Assembly (NCBI GenBank): GCA_030731635.1 | Contig: JANQTR010000141.1 | Coordinates: 1-13,457 of the forward strand | DNA length: 13,457 nt | Direction: 5' to 3' | Source: Erythrobacter sp. | GTDB lineage: Bacteria; Pseudomonadota; Alphaproteobacteria; Sphingomonadales; Sphingomonadaceae | Part shown: positions 1 to 6,293 of the stretch, piece by piece | How the letters are laid out: each line of letters begins with the position of its first letter | Position numbering within the stretch: position 1 is the stretch's first letter | The notes under the pieces: generated by a model | What the model saw: the letters and a program-made list of their open reading frames with translations, nothing else | The model's database searches: none | Told to the model about the DNA's origin: nothing | Position numbers and translations under genes: made by a program

Positions 1-1
1 C

Positions 2-256
2 ATGGCGCTGATCATGATGAAGCGGCTGACGCTGACCGGATCGACGCTGCGCCCGCGTTCCGACGGGTTCAAATCCGCGTTGGCGGACGAGATCGCCGAC
101 AATGCCTGGCCGTTGTTTGTCGATGGCGAATTGTCGCCGGTGATGGATAAAACCTTCCCGCTGGCCGAAGCTGCCGCCGCTCACGCGCGGATGGAGGCAG
201 GTGCGCATGTCGGCAAGATCGTGCTGGAGGTAGCCAAGGACGCGAACAATGGCTGA
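2..256 (+). CDS. NAD(P)H quinone oxidoreductase (PIG3-like), C-terminal fragment
   Basis: The window opens inside this gene; 84 C-terminal residues remain and the true start lies upstream. The sequence fits the end of zinc-independent medium-chain dehydrogenase/reductase quinone oxidoreductases of the PIG3 type: a RLTLTGSTLRPRS segment, a stretch ending in PLFVDGEL, and the terminal PLAEAAAAHARMEAGAHVGKI helix-strand that closes the catalytic domain. Such enzymes reduce quinones with NADPH in the cytoplasm. The Rossmann cofactor domain is off the window, so cofactor use cannot be read here. The stop overlaps the start of the downstream glutathione S-transferase gene by 8 nt, so the two are probably co-transcribed, which fits a shared role in redox or electrophile handling (inference). 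Confidence 0.8.
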   Translation: MALIMMKRLTLTGSTLRPRSDGFKSALADEIADNAWPLFVDGELSPVMDKTFPLAEAAAAHARMEAGAHVGKIVLEVAKDANNG

Positions 257-890
257 AACCCTGATCCTCCATGAAGATCCGCGCAGCGGCAATTGCTACA
301 AGATCAAGCTGACCGCCGCGCTGCTGGGTCTGCCGCTCGAAACCCGCGCTTATGACATCATGAAGGGCGAAACCCGCACGCCCGAATTTCTTGCCCGTGT
401 GAACGCCAATGGCCGCATACCGGTGCTTGAAATCGGCGCCAATGAACGGGAAGGCAGCACCGCGCGGTTTCTGCCTGAAAGCAACGCCGCCTGTTGGTAT
501 GTCGCCCACGGCAGCGCGCTGATCCCGGCCGACCGGTTTGGTCAGGCGGACATGCTGCGCTGGATGTTCTTTGAACAATATAATCACGAACCCAATGTGG
601 CGACGCTGCGGTTCTGGCTGCGGTTTGTGGGCGAGACGAACCTGTCGGCCGAACAACGCGCGCAGATCATGGCCAAGCGGATGGCGGGCTGCGGTGCGCT
701 CGAACTGATGAACCGGCATCTGGCGAACAGTGATTTCATGTCCGGCGCAGCGGTGACGCTCGCGGATATTGCGCTGTTCGCTTACACCCATGTCGCCGAA
801 GAAGGCGGGTTCGGGTTGAGCGATTACCCGCATATCGAACGCTGGATCGCACGGGTGCAGGCCTTACCCGGCTTCATCGCGATGGATTGA
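249..890 (+). CDS. Glutathione S-transferase family protein
   Basis: A 213-residue cytosolic GST-type protein of usual family length. The N-terminal thioredoxin-like domain (about 4-85) shows DPRSGNCYKIK where the catalytic Ser/Cys lies, the cis-proline segment GRIPVLE (Pro58), and PESNA (Glu77-Ser78), the pair that binds the gamma-glutamyl part of glutathione. The C-terminal all-helical domain (about 90-213) carries VTLADIALFAY with the conserved helix N-cap Asp near 173. The family conjugates or reduces electrophiles with glutathione. The substrate cannot be read from sequence, and the catalytic residue (Ser13 or Cys16) is not certain. The start overlaps the end of the quinone oxidoreductase gene by 8 nt. 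A 203-nt spacer follows, so the transcription unit probably ends here. Confidence 0.88.
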   Translation: MAETLILHEDPRSGNCYKIKLTAALLGLPLETRAYDIMKGETRTPEFLARVNANGRIPVLEIGANEREGSTARFLPESNAACWYVAHGSALIPADRFGQADMLRWMFFEQYNHEPNVATLRFWLRFVGETNLSAEQRAQIMAKRMAGCGALELMNRHLANSDFMSGAAVTLADIALFAYTHVAEEGGFGLSDYPHIERWIARVQALPGFIAMD

Positions 891-998
891 CGGGGCGGTT
901 CGACAAACGCCTTCCTCCCCGCTTGATTTGTCGCGCGCCAGTCATAAATTGGTCGGGAACGGCGCCGCAGGGTGACTGTGATCCTTGAGCGCTGTCAG

Positions 999-1022
999 CA
1001 AGTGACTCCAAACCGTCACTTG
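999..1022. repeat. Perfect 8-bp inverted repeat, possible operator or hairpin
   Basis: CAAGTGAC at 999-1006 and GTCACTTG at 1015-1022 are exact reverse complements with an 8-nt centre. CAG/CTG just outside extends the pairing across one bulged base. No T-run follows, so it is not an obvious intrinsic terminator. It lies about 70 nt before the metallophosphoesterase gene and about 25 nt upstream of its candidate promoter, where an operator would fit. No regulator is identified. Confidence 0.5.
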
Positions 1023-1047
1023 TCTGCGCGACGCTTGTAACAATTGC

Positions 1048-1076
1048 CTGTCATGGGGTGGTTCGAACAAGATAAG
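1048..1076 (+). promoter_or_regulatory. Candidate sigma70-like promoter for the phosphoesterase-glycosyltransferase pair
   Basis: CTGTCA (1048-1053) and GATAAG (1071-1076) each match four of six consensus positions with a 17-nt spacer. A transcript would begin near 1083, just before the AGGGA ribosome site at 1083-1087 and the ATG at 1094. The leader would be very short, which weakens the call. The match was found by eye only. Confidence 0.3.
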
Positions 1077-1093
1077 ACACTCAGGGATTTCAC

Positions 1094-2095
1094 ATGACCG
1101 GATCCGATCTGTCTGACCTGCTGAGCGATGGCGCCATCACGGATGAAGCCGCCGTGGCTGACCTTGCCGGCGAATTCGGCAACATCGCCAATTTCCCGCT
1201 TGGACACCCGCGCAAGCCCGAACCTGAAGCCCCCGAAAACGGCGGCCCTGAGCGGCGCAGCTATCGCACGATCTGGATCAGCGATGTCCACCTGGGTACC
1301 AAGGGCTGCAATGCCGACATGCTGATCGACTTTCTCGACACCACCGATAGCGAGACCATGTATCTGGTCGGCGACATCATCGATGGCTGGCGGCTGAAGA
1401 AAAAATTCTACTGGCCCGCCGCGCACAACGATATCGTCTGGCGCATCATGAAGCGCGCCCGGCGTGGGACGCGGGTGGTTTATATCCCGGGCAACCATGA
1501 CGAGATGTTCCGGCAGTTCACCGGATTGAACTTCGGCGGGATCGAAATCCGCCGCGCGGCTTTTCACGACACTGCCGATGGCCGCCGGTTGATGGTGCTG
1601 CATGGCGATGAATTCGACGCGGTGATGCTGTCGCACCGCTGGCTCGCCTTTGTGGGCGACCATGCCTACCACTTGATGATGAAGCTCAATGTCACGGTCA
1701 ACACCGTGCGCGGCTGGCTGGGCAAGCCCTATTGGTCGTTGTCCAAGGCGGCGAAGCACAAGGTCAAGAACGCGGTCGAGTTCATCTCCCGCTACGAAGA
1801 AGCCGTGGCGCGCGCGGCAGGGGAGCGCGGGGTGGACGGGGTGGTGTGCGGGCACATCCACAACGCCGATTTCCGTCATTTCGATCACAACGGCAAGGCG
1901 ATCGAATATTGGAATGACGGCGACTGGGTCGAAGGCTGCAACGCCTTGGTCGAACATCACGATGGGCGGATGGAAATCCTGCACTGGCCGGACGAGATCA
2001 AGCAGCGCGGGCCAGAGCGCGGGGCAGAGCGTGGGGCAGATCAGGGCGATGTACCGATGACCGATCCGGCTGATCCTGCGCGGGAGGCGGCGTGA
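1094..2095 (+). CDS. LpxH-like metallophosphoesterase (UDP-2,3-diacylglucosamine diphosphatase family)
   Basis: A 333-residue calcineurin-like phosphoesterase with a complete two-metal site: SDVHLG (Asp64, His66), GDIID (Asp94), GNHDE (Asn134, His135), HGDEFD (His170) and GHIH (His254, His256). This motif set is typical of proteins annotated as UDP-2,3-diacylglucosamine diphosphatase, which release lipid X and UMP in lipid A synthesis at the inner face of the membrane. Many alphaproteobacteria use LpxI for that step, so another lipid-linked nucleotide or phosphate substrate is possible. About 57 residues precede the catalytic domain and look disordered and Pro/Glu-rich; the tail (about 306-317) is a short GPER/GAER/GADQ repeat. 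The start has AGGGA seven nt upstream. The stop overlaps the GTG of the glycosyltransferase gene (GTGA), so the two are coupled. Confidence 0.85.
   Translation: MTGSDLSDLLSDGAITDEAAVADLAGEFGNIANFPLGHPRKPEPEAPENGGPERRSYRTIWISDVHLGTKGCNADMLIDFLDTTDSETMYLVGDIIDGWRLKKKFYWPAAHNDIVWRIMKRARRGTRVVYIPGNHDEMFRQFTGLNFGGIEIRRAAFHDTADGRRLMVLHGDEFDAVMLSHRWLAFVGDHAYHLMMKLNVTVNTVRGWLGKPYWSLSKAAKHKVKNAVEFISRYEEAVARAAGERGVDGVVCGHIHNADFRHFDHNGKAIEYWNDGDWVEGCNALVEHHDGRMEILHWPDEIKQRGPERGAERGADQGDVPMTDPADPAREAA
2009..2044 (+). repeat. Three tandem 12-bp repeats in the 3' end of the phosphoesterase gene
   Basis: Units at 2009-2020, 2021-2032 and 2033-2044 share the pattern GGGGCAGAGCGT with a few changes. They are in frame and encode GPER, GAER and GADQ. 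They lie in the non-conserved tail, so copy number could vary without harming the enzyme. Confidence 0.7.
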
Positions 2096-3213
2096 ACCGC
2101 CTCACCACCATCGCTCCCGACACCGCCATGCCTGCCACTTGGCCGATTGCTGCCAATGCAATCGGCCCCCATTCCATCGCCATTGTCACCGATGCCTGGC
2201 ACCCGCAGACCAATGGTGTGGTGCGCACGCTTTCGACCACCTGCGACATGCTGCGCGCCTGGGGGCATGCGGTCACCGTCATTTCGCCAGAAGATTATCC
2301 TTCGATGCCGGCGCCGACCTATCCGGAAATCCGCCTCGCGCTGACCGCGCCCGGTGCTGTCGGACGGCGGCTGGCAAAGATTGCGCCCGATGCTGTGCAC
2401 ATCGCCACCGAAGGCCCGCTGGGGCTTGCCGCACGGCGTTATTGCCTGCGCCGCAAGGTGCCGTTCACCACCGCCTATCACACCCAATTCCCCGATTACT
2501 TCGCGCGGCGCACCGGCCTGCCTGCCAGCATCTTCTGGCCCTATATCCGCTGGTTTCACCGTCCGGCGGAAACCATCATGGTCGCGACCGAGACAATCCG
2601 TGCGCAGCTGCGCGAACAGGGCCTGACCCAACTGAGCCATTGGAGCCGTGGGGTCGATCTCGCCTGTTTTTCACCCGCCGCTGCGCCGCCGCCCGAATAT
2701 GCCGGGCTGCAGGGACCGATCCTGCTTTATGTCGGGCGAGTCGCGGTGGAAAAGAACATCGCCGCCTTTCTCGCCTGTGATTACCCCGGAACCAAGGTGG
2801 TGGTTGGCGATGGCCCGGCGCGCGCGGGGCTGGAGGCGAAGTTTCCCGGCGCGCTATTCCTCGGCAAGCGCACCGGCGCGGAGCTTGCTGGCTGTTATGC
2901 CGGGGCAGACGTGTTCGTTTTTCCCAGCCGAACAGATACCTTTGGCCTTGTGATGATCGAAGCGCTGGCGTGCGGCACTCCGGTGGCCGCCTTTCCGGTG
3001 CCCGGCCCGCTCGACATTGTTACCGATGCGGTTGGCGCATTGTCCGAAGACCTGACCCGCGCGATCGATGCCGCGCGTTATTGCGACCGCGCGGCCTGCG
3101 CAGCCTATGGCGCAAGCTATTCGTGGGAGGCGGCGACGCGGCAGTTTCTATCGGGTCTGGCCCCGCTCGAAGACGATGCCGTTGCCGCGTTGCAGGCGGT
3201 TCCGGCGTTCTGA
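2092..3213 (+). CDS. GT4-family glycosyltransferase
   Basis: A 373-residue GT-B glycosyltransferase. The N-terminal acceptor domain begins IAIVTDAWHPQTNGVVRTL (about 28-46), with the glycine-containing loop of retaining GT4 enzymes. The C-terminal nucleotide-sugar domain has YVGRVAVEKN (about 213-222, Arg and Lys contacting the phosphates), VGDGPAR (about 238-244), and SRTDTFGLVMIEALACGTPV (about 279-298). The last carries the family's E-x7-E motif as D-x7-E, a common variant. It resembles mannosyl/glucosyl transferases acting on lipids (MgtA/PimB type), but donor and acceptor cannot be named. There is no signal peptide or transmembrane helix, so it is probably cytoplasmic or membrane-associated. 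GTG start: GGGAGG lies just upstream and the codon overlaps the preceding stop by 4 nt. The overlap suggests both proteins act on one glycolipid or envelope pathway. Confidence 0.87.
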   Translation: MNRLTTIAPDTAMPATWPIAANAIGPHSIAIVTDAWHPQTNGVVRTLSTTCDMLRAWGHAVTVISPEDYPSMPAPTYPEIRLALTAPGAVGRRLAKIAPDAVHIATEGPLGLAARRYCLRRKVPFTTAYHTQFPDYFARRTGLPASIFWPYIRWFHRPAETIMVATETIRAQLREQGLTQLSHWSRGVDLACFSPAAAPPPEYAGLQGPILLYVGRVAVEKNIAAFLACDYPGTKVVVGDGPARAGLEAKFPGALFLGKRTGAELAGCYAGADVFVFPSRTDTFGLVMIEALACGTPVAAFPVPGPLDIVTDAVGALSEDLTRAIDAARYCDRAACAAYGASYSWEAATRQFLSGLAPLEDDAVAALQAVPAF

Positions 3214-3316
3214 ATCAAGGTTTGCTTGCCGTTCTCCCGGCTTTCGCGTATTGGGGTAGCCAATGTGGCCGTTCCGTGAGGGGCGGCCCTTTCCATTTTC
3301 AACGGAGATTCCCCCC

Positions 3317-4054
3317 ATGGCTATCAAGGATCAGCCCAAGCCGCTGATGCCGCACGCCACCGCGACCTGGCTGGTGGACAACACCGCGCTGTCGTTTGAG
3401 CAGATTGCCGAATTCTGCGGCCTGCACATCCTCGAAGTGCAGGCGATGGCCGATGATCTGGCGGGCAGCAAGTATACTGGACGCGATCCGGTGCATGCGG
3501 GTGAACTGACGCAGGGCGAGATCGAGCTGGGACAGGCCGATACGACCTATTCGCTCAAGATGCACAAGGCCCCGGTCGAAGTGACCCGGACCAAAGGCCC
3601 GCGTTATACCCCGGTGTCCAAGCGGCAGGACAAGCCCGATGGCATTGCCTGGATCCTGCGCAACTATCCCGATGTGTCGGATGCCCAGATTTCCAAGCTG
3701 ATCGGCACCACCCGCAACACCATCGGCGCGCTGCGTGATCGCACCCACTGGAATATCCAGAACATCACCCCGAAAGACCCGGTCACGCTGGGCCTGTGTT
3801 CGCAGCGCGAACTGGATGCAATGGTCGCCAAGGCGGCCAAGCGCGCCGGTGTCACCGAAGATGCCGAAGCCCCCGCCCGCAGCGAGCGCAATGATCGCGA
3901 AAATCTGATCGCGGAACTGCGCGCCGAACGCGACGCCAATGTTCAGGCCGCCGGCAAAGCCGCGCAGGAAGCCGAGGCGGAAGCCTGGCTCGCCGCGCGC
4001 CGCGCTGCCGAAGCGGCTGAGGTCAAGATCGACCCCGAAAGCGGCTTTATCTAA
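3317..4054 (+). CDS. trcR: Cell-cycle transcriptional regulator TrcR (DUF1013 family)
   Basis: A 245-residue protein matching the alphaproteobacterial DUF1013 family, named TrcR in cell-cycle work. Two helix-turn-helix-like segments are visible: ALSFEQIAEFCGLHILEVQ (about 24-42) and a longer one at about 109-141 including DVSDAQISKLIGTTRNTIGA. A basic linker with GPRYTPVSKRQDKPDG (about 94-109) precedes the second. The C terminus (about 185-235) is a charged Ala/Glu/Arg-rich coiled coil. The expected role is DNA binding and/or RNA polymerase association in cell-cycle gene control; targets are not visible here. The start at 3317 is chosen because GGAGA at 3304-3308 lies 8 nt upstream and the family N terminus begins there, although the frame is open to 3263. 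Intergenic regions on both sides suggest a monocistronic gene. Confidence 0.85.
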   Translation: MAIKDQPKPLMPHATATWLVDNTALSFEQIAEFCGLHILEVQAMADDLAGSKYTGRDPVHAGELTQGEIELGQADTTYSLKMHKAPVEVTRTKGPRYTPVSKRQDKPDGIAWILRNYPDVSDAQISKLIGTTRNTIGALRDRTHWNIQNITPKDPVTLGLCSQRELDAMVAKAAKRAGVTEDAEAPARSERNDRENLIAELRAERDANVQAAGKAAQEAEAEAWLAARRAAEAAEVKIDPESGFI

Positions 4055-4067
4055 GCATGATACGGTG

Positions 4068-4096
4068 GGCCGGAGCGCGTTTCAGACGTTCCGGCC
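4068..4096 (+). terminator. Stem-loop after trcR, possible terminator
   Basis: A 10-bp stem (GGCCGGAGCG at 4068-4077 with CGTTCCGGCC at 4087-4096, one G-U pair) encloses a 9-nt loop, 13 nt after the trcR stop. No T-run follows, so it is a weak intrinsic-terminator candidate; it could also only protect the 3' end. Confidence 0.4.
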
Positions 4097-4180
4097 TGCC
4101 GCACTGCCCCATGGCGAAATTTGGCGCGGCGGCGCGACTTTTGCTTGTGCGCCAGCGCGTTGTCGGCCACAATTATTGAC

Positions 4181-5878
4181 ATGCCTGTCAGTAACGCCGC
4201 CTACCATCACCCCACCCCGCTCGGCACCCGGTTTGAGGCGATGAGCCTGCCCGCGATGTTTGAGCGCACGACCCGCGAAACGCCGGACGCGCCGTTCCTG
4301 CATTTCCTCGGGCGGACCTACACCTATCGGCACATCTTCGAGCTGGCGAATGCCTTCGCTTTGGGGCTGGTCGAAATGGGCATCAAGAAAGGCGACCGTG
4401 TCGGCCTGTTCCTGCCCAATGTGCCGATCTACGCCGCGGCCTATTATGGCGCGATGATTGCGGGCGCGGTGGTGGTGAACTTCTCGCCGCTCTACTCGGT
4501 CGAGGAGTTGAGCTGGCAGGTCGAAGATAGCGGCACACGCGTGCTGGTGACGCTGGATGTGCCCGAGCTCTACAAGACCGCCAAGAAAGTGCTCGACGGA
4601 TCTGCGCTTGAAACGCTGGTGGTGGGCTCGCTCGCCGAGATGCTGCCGTGGGCCAAGGGCATGGCGCTCAAGCTGCTGAAGCGCAGTCAGATCGCAGATG
4701 TCGCCTATGGCGGTGAAGGCCAACCGATCCGCCGCTGGACCGATCTGCAGGGTGATTGGTGGTGGACTTGGTACCTTGAAGGCCGCGTGTTCCCGCTCCC
4801 CGAAGTTACCCCGCAAGACCTCGCGCTGCTGCAATATACCGGCGGCACCACCGGACGGCCCAAGGGGGCGATGCTCGGGCATGATCAGCTGAGCATCAAT
4901 GCGCAACAGGTCGCTGCGATCAACCCGTTCGGCGATGTCCGCAACGAAGTATTCATGGGCGCGCTGCCGTTCTTTCACGTCTTCGCCAACACCGCATTGC
5001 TCAACCACGCAATGGTCACCGGCGCGTCGATTGCGATGGTGCCGCGGTTCGAAACCGCGCAGGTGCTCGCCACGATCCAGCGTTACCGCTGCACTGGCTT
5101 TCCCGGCGTGCCGACGATGTTTCAGGCGATGCTTGATCATCCCGATCTGGCCAAGACCGACCTGTCGAGCCTGAAAGTCTGCATTTCGGGCGGTGCGCCG
5201 ATGCCGGGGCCGGTGCATGAGAAGTTTGAGGCGGTCACCGGCGTGCGGCTGGTTGAAGGCTATGGCCTCACCGAAAGCGCAGGCGTGGTGTCGGTCAACC
5301 CTTACGAAGGGACTCGTAAGCGCGGGACCATCGGCCAATTGGTGCCGGGGACCGAGGTGATCCTGCTCGACAAGGAACACCCTGAAAACCTCGCACCCGC
5401 AGGCGAGCCGGGCGAGCTTGCTGTGTGCGGCCCGCAGGTCATGCGCGGATATTGGAATCGGCCCGAAACTGATGCCGAAACCTTCGTGGAGCGTGATGGA
5501 AAACGATACCTGCGCACTGGTGATGTCGCGCGGATCGATGACGACGGCTTTCTTGAGATCGTCGACCGCATCAAGGACATGATCGCGGTCGGCGGGTTCA
5601 AGGTGTTCCCGAGCGTGGTCGAGGACGTGATCCTTGAACATCCGGCGGTGAAAGAGGCGCTGGTGATCGGCGTGCCCGAAGAATATCGCGGCGAGGTGCC
5701 GCGCGCCTATGTCACCTTGAACGAGCCTGATGGTGCGAGCCCGGAAGAGTTGCGCGATTGGCTCAACGCCAAGATCGGTAAGCACGAGCGGGTCGATTTG
5801 GTGGTGATCCGCGACAGCCTACCCAAGACGATCATCGGAAAACTGGACCGAAAGACGCTGAGAGCCGAGGTGCTGTAG
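4181..5878 (+). CDS. fadD: Long-chain fatty-acid-CoA ligase
   Basis: A 565-residue ANL-superfamily adenylating enzyme of normal acyl-CoA synthetase length. It has the P-loop YTGGTTGRPKG (219-229), PFFHVFA (263-269), GYGLTES (360-366), TGD (Asp448), DRIKDMIAVGGFKVFP (462-477) and the C-terminal catalytic lysine in GKLDRK (Lys554). It activates fatty acids to acyl-AMP and then acyl-CoA at the cytoplasmic face, for beta-oxidation or lipid synthesis. The symbol is by family; chain length and paralogue identity cannot be read. ATG 4181 is preferred because SLPAMFE at 22-28 then sits at the usual distance from the N terminus. The frame is open further to a TTG at 4121. Neither start has a clear Shine-Dalgarno. 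It converges with the bactofilin gene. Confidence 0.9.
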   Translation: MPVSNAAYHHPTPLGTRFEAMSLPAMFERTTRETPDAPFLHFLGRTYTYRHIFELANAFALGLVEMGIKKGDRVGLFLPNVPIYAAAYYGAMIAGAVVVNFSPLYSVEELSWQVEDSGTRVLVTLDVPELYKTAKKVLDGSALETLVVGSLAEMLPWAKGMALKLLKRSQIADVAYGGEGQPIRRWTDLQGDWWWTWYLEGRVFPLPEVTPQDLALLQYTGGTTGRPKGAMLGHDQLSINAQQVAAINPFGDVRNEVFMGALPFFHVFANTALLNHAMVTGASIAMVPRFETAQVLATIQRYRCTGFPGVPTMFQAMLDHPDLAKTDLSSLKVCISGGAPMPGPVHEKFEAVTGVRLVEGYGLTESAGVVSVNPYEGTRKRGTIGQLVPGTEVILLDKEHPENLAPAGEPGELAVCGPQVMRGYWNRPETDAETFVERDGKRYLRTGDVARIDDDGFLEIVDRIKDMIAVGGFKVFPSVVEDVILEHPAVKEALVIGVPEEYRGEVPRAYVTLNEPDGASPEELRDWLNAKIGKHERVDLVVIRDSLPKTIIGKLDRKTLRAEVL

Positions 5879-5880
5879 GC

Positions 5881-5902
5881 CCCCTCCTTTTCGAGGGAGG
5901 GG
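5881..5902. terminator. Hairpin between convergent genes
   Basis: CCCCTCC (5881-5887) pairs perfectly with GGAGGGG (5896-5902) over an 8-nt loop. It lies between the fadD stop and the oppositely oriented bactofilin stop, where a bidirectional terminator would serve both. Neither strand has a T-run directly after the stem, so it is not a classical intrinsic terminator. Confidence 0.5.
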
Positions 5903-5914
5903 CGTAAGCGGAAC

Positions 5915-6283
5915 TTACTCGGCTGCTTCAACTCGCGCCGAAGGCACAGCCTTGACCGCCTGCCGGGCATTGGGGGCAAAGCGGCCATCGACCTGCGCGC
6001 CCTGTTCGATCGTCAGCGCATCATAATGCACATCGCCTTCGATCTGCGCGCTTTTGAGGATCACCAGTTCGCGTGCGGTGATCGATCCGTTGAGCTTACC
6101 CGCCATGCGCGCGCTTTCGGCGACCACGGCGCCGCTGATCGAGCTTGATTCGCCCTGCACCAGTGATGCGCATTTGATGTCGCCTTCGATCGTGCCGTCG
6201 ATATGCAGATCCGCGGTCGCGCTGATATCGCCCTTGATCACCACGTCTGCGCCAATCACGGAAAAGGTCGATCCAGAAGCCAT
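5915..6283 (-). CDS. Bactofilin (polymerising cytoskeletal protein)
   Basis: A 122-residue protein with the bactofilin (DUF583/CcmA-like) pattern: repeating hydrophobic-glycine strands from SVIGADVVIKGDI (8-20) through DLHIDGTIEGDI (25-36) to LTIEQGAQVDGRF (90-102). These form the short right-handed beta-helix that polymerises without nucleotide. A short Ala/Val-rich tail follows. Bactofilins are membrane-associated scaffolds for local peptidoglycan enzymes. The start at 6283 is preferred over upstream in-frame codons because AGGAA lies about 7 nt before it, the core begins immediately, and an earlier start would run back through the peptidase gene. It begins 10 nt after the M23 peptidase stop, so the two form an operon, a pairing known to control cell curvature or morphology in other proteobacteria. 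Confidence 0.9.
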   Translation of the reverse strand: MASGSTFSVIGADVVIKGDISATADLHIDGTIEGDIKCASLVQGESSSISGAVVAESARMAGKLNGSITARELVILKSAQIEGDVHYDALTIEQGAQVDGRFAPNARQAVKAVPSARVEAAE

Positions 6284-6293
6284 CGTGCTGTTC

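Noticed and set aside
1016..1984. Minus-strand open frame of 322 codons opposite the phosphoesterase gene
   Set aside because: It has no ribosome site or domain and fully overlaps a gene with intact catalytic motifs.
3231..3247. GCCG/CGGC followed by TTT as a terminator after the glycosyltransferase gene
   Set aside because: The stem is only 4 bp and the T-run 3 nt, too weak to call in this base composition.
4082..5785. Long minus-strand open frame of 567 codons opposite fadD
   Set aside because: It is the antisense shadow of a high-GC gene: His/Arg/Gln-rich, with no recognisable domain, while the plus strand has every acyl-CoA ligase motif.
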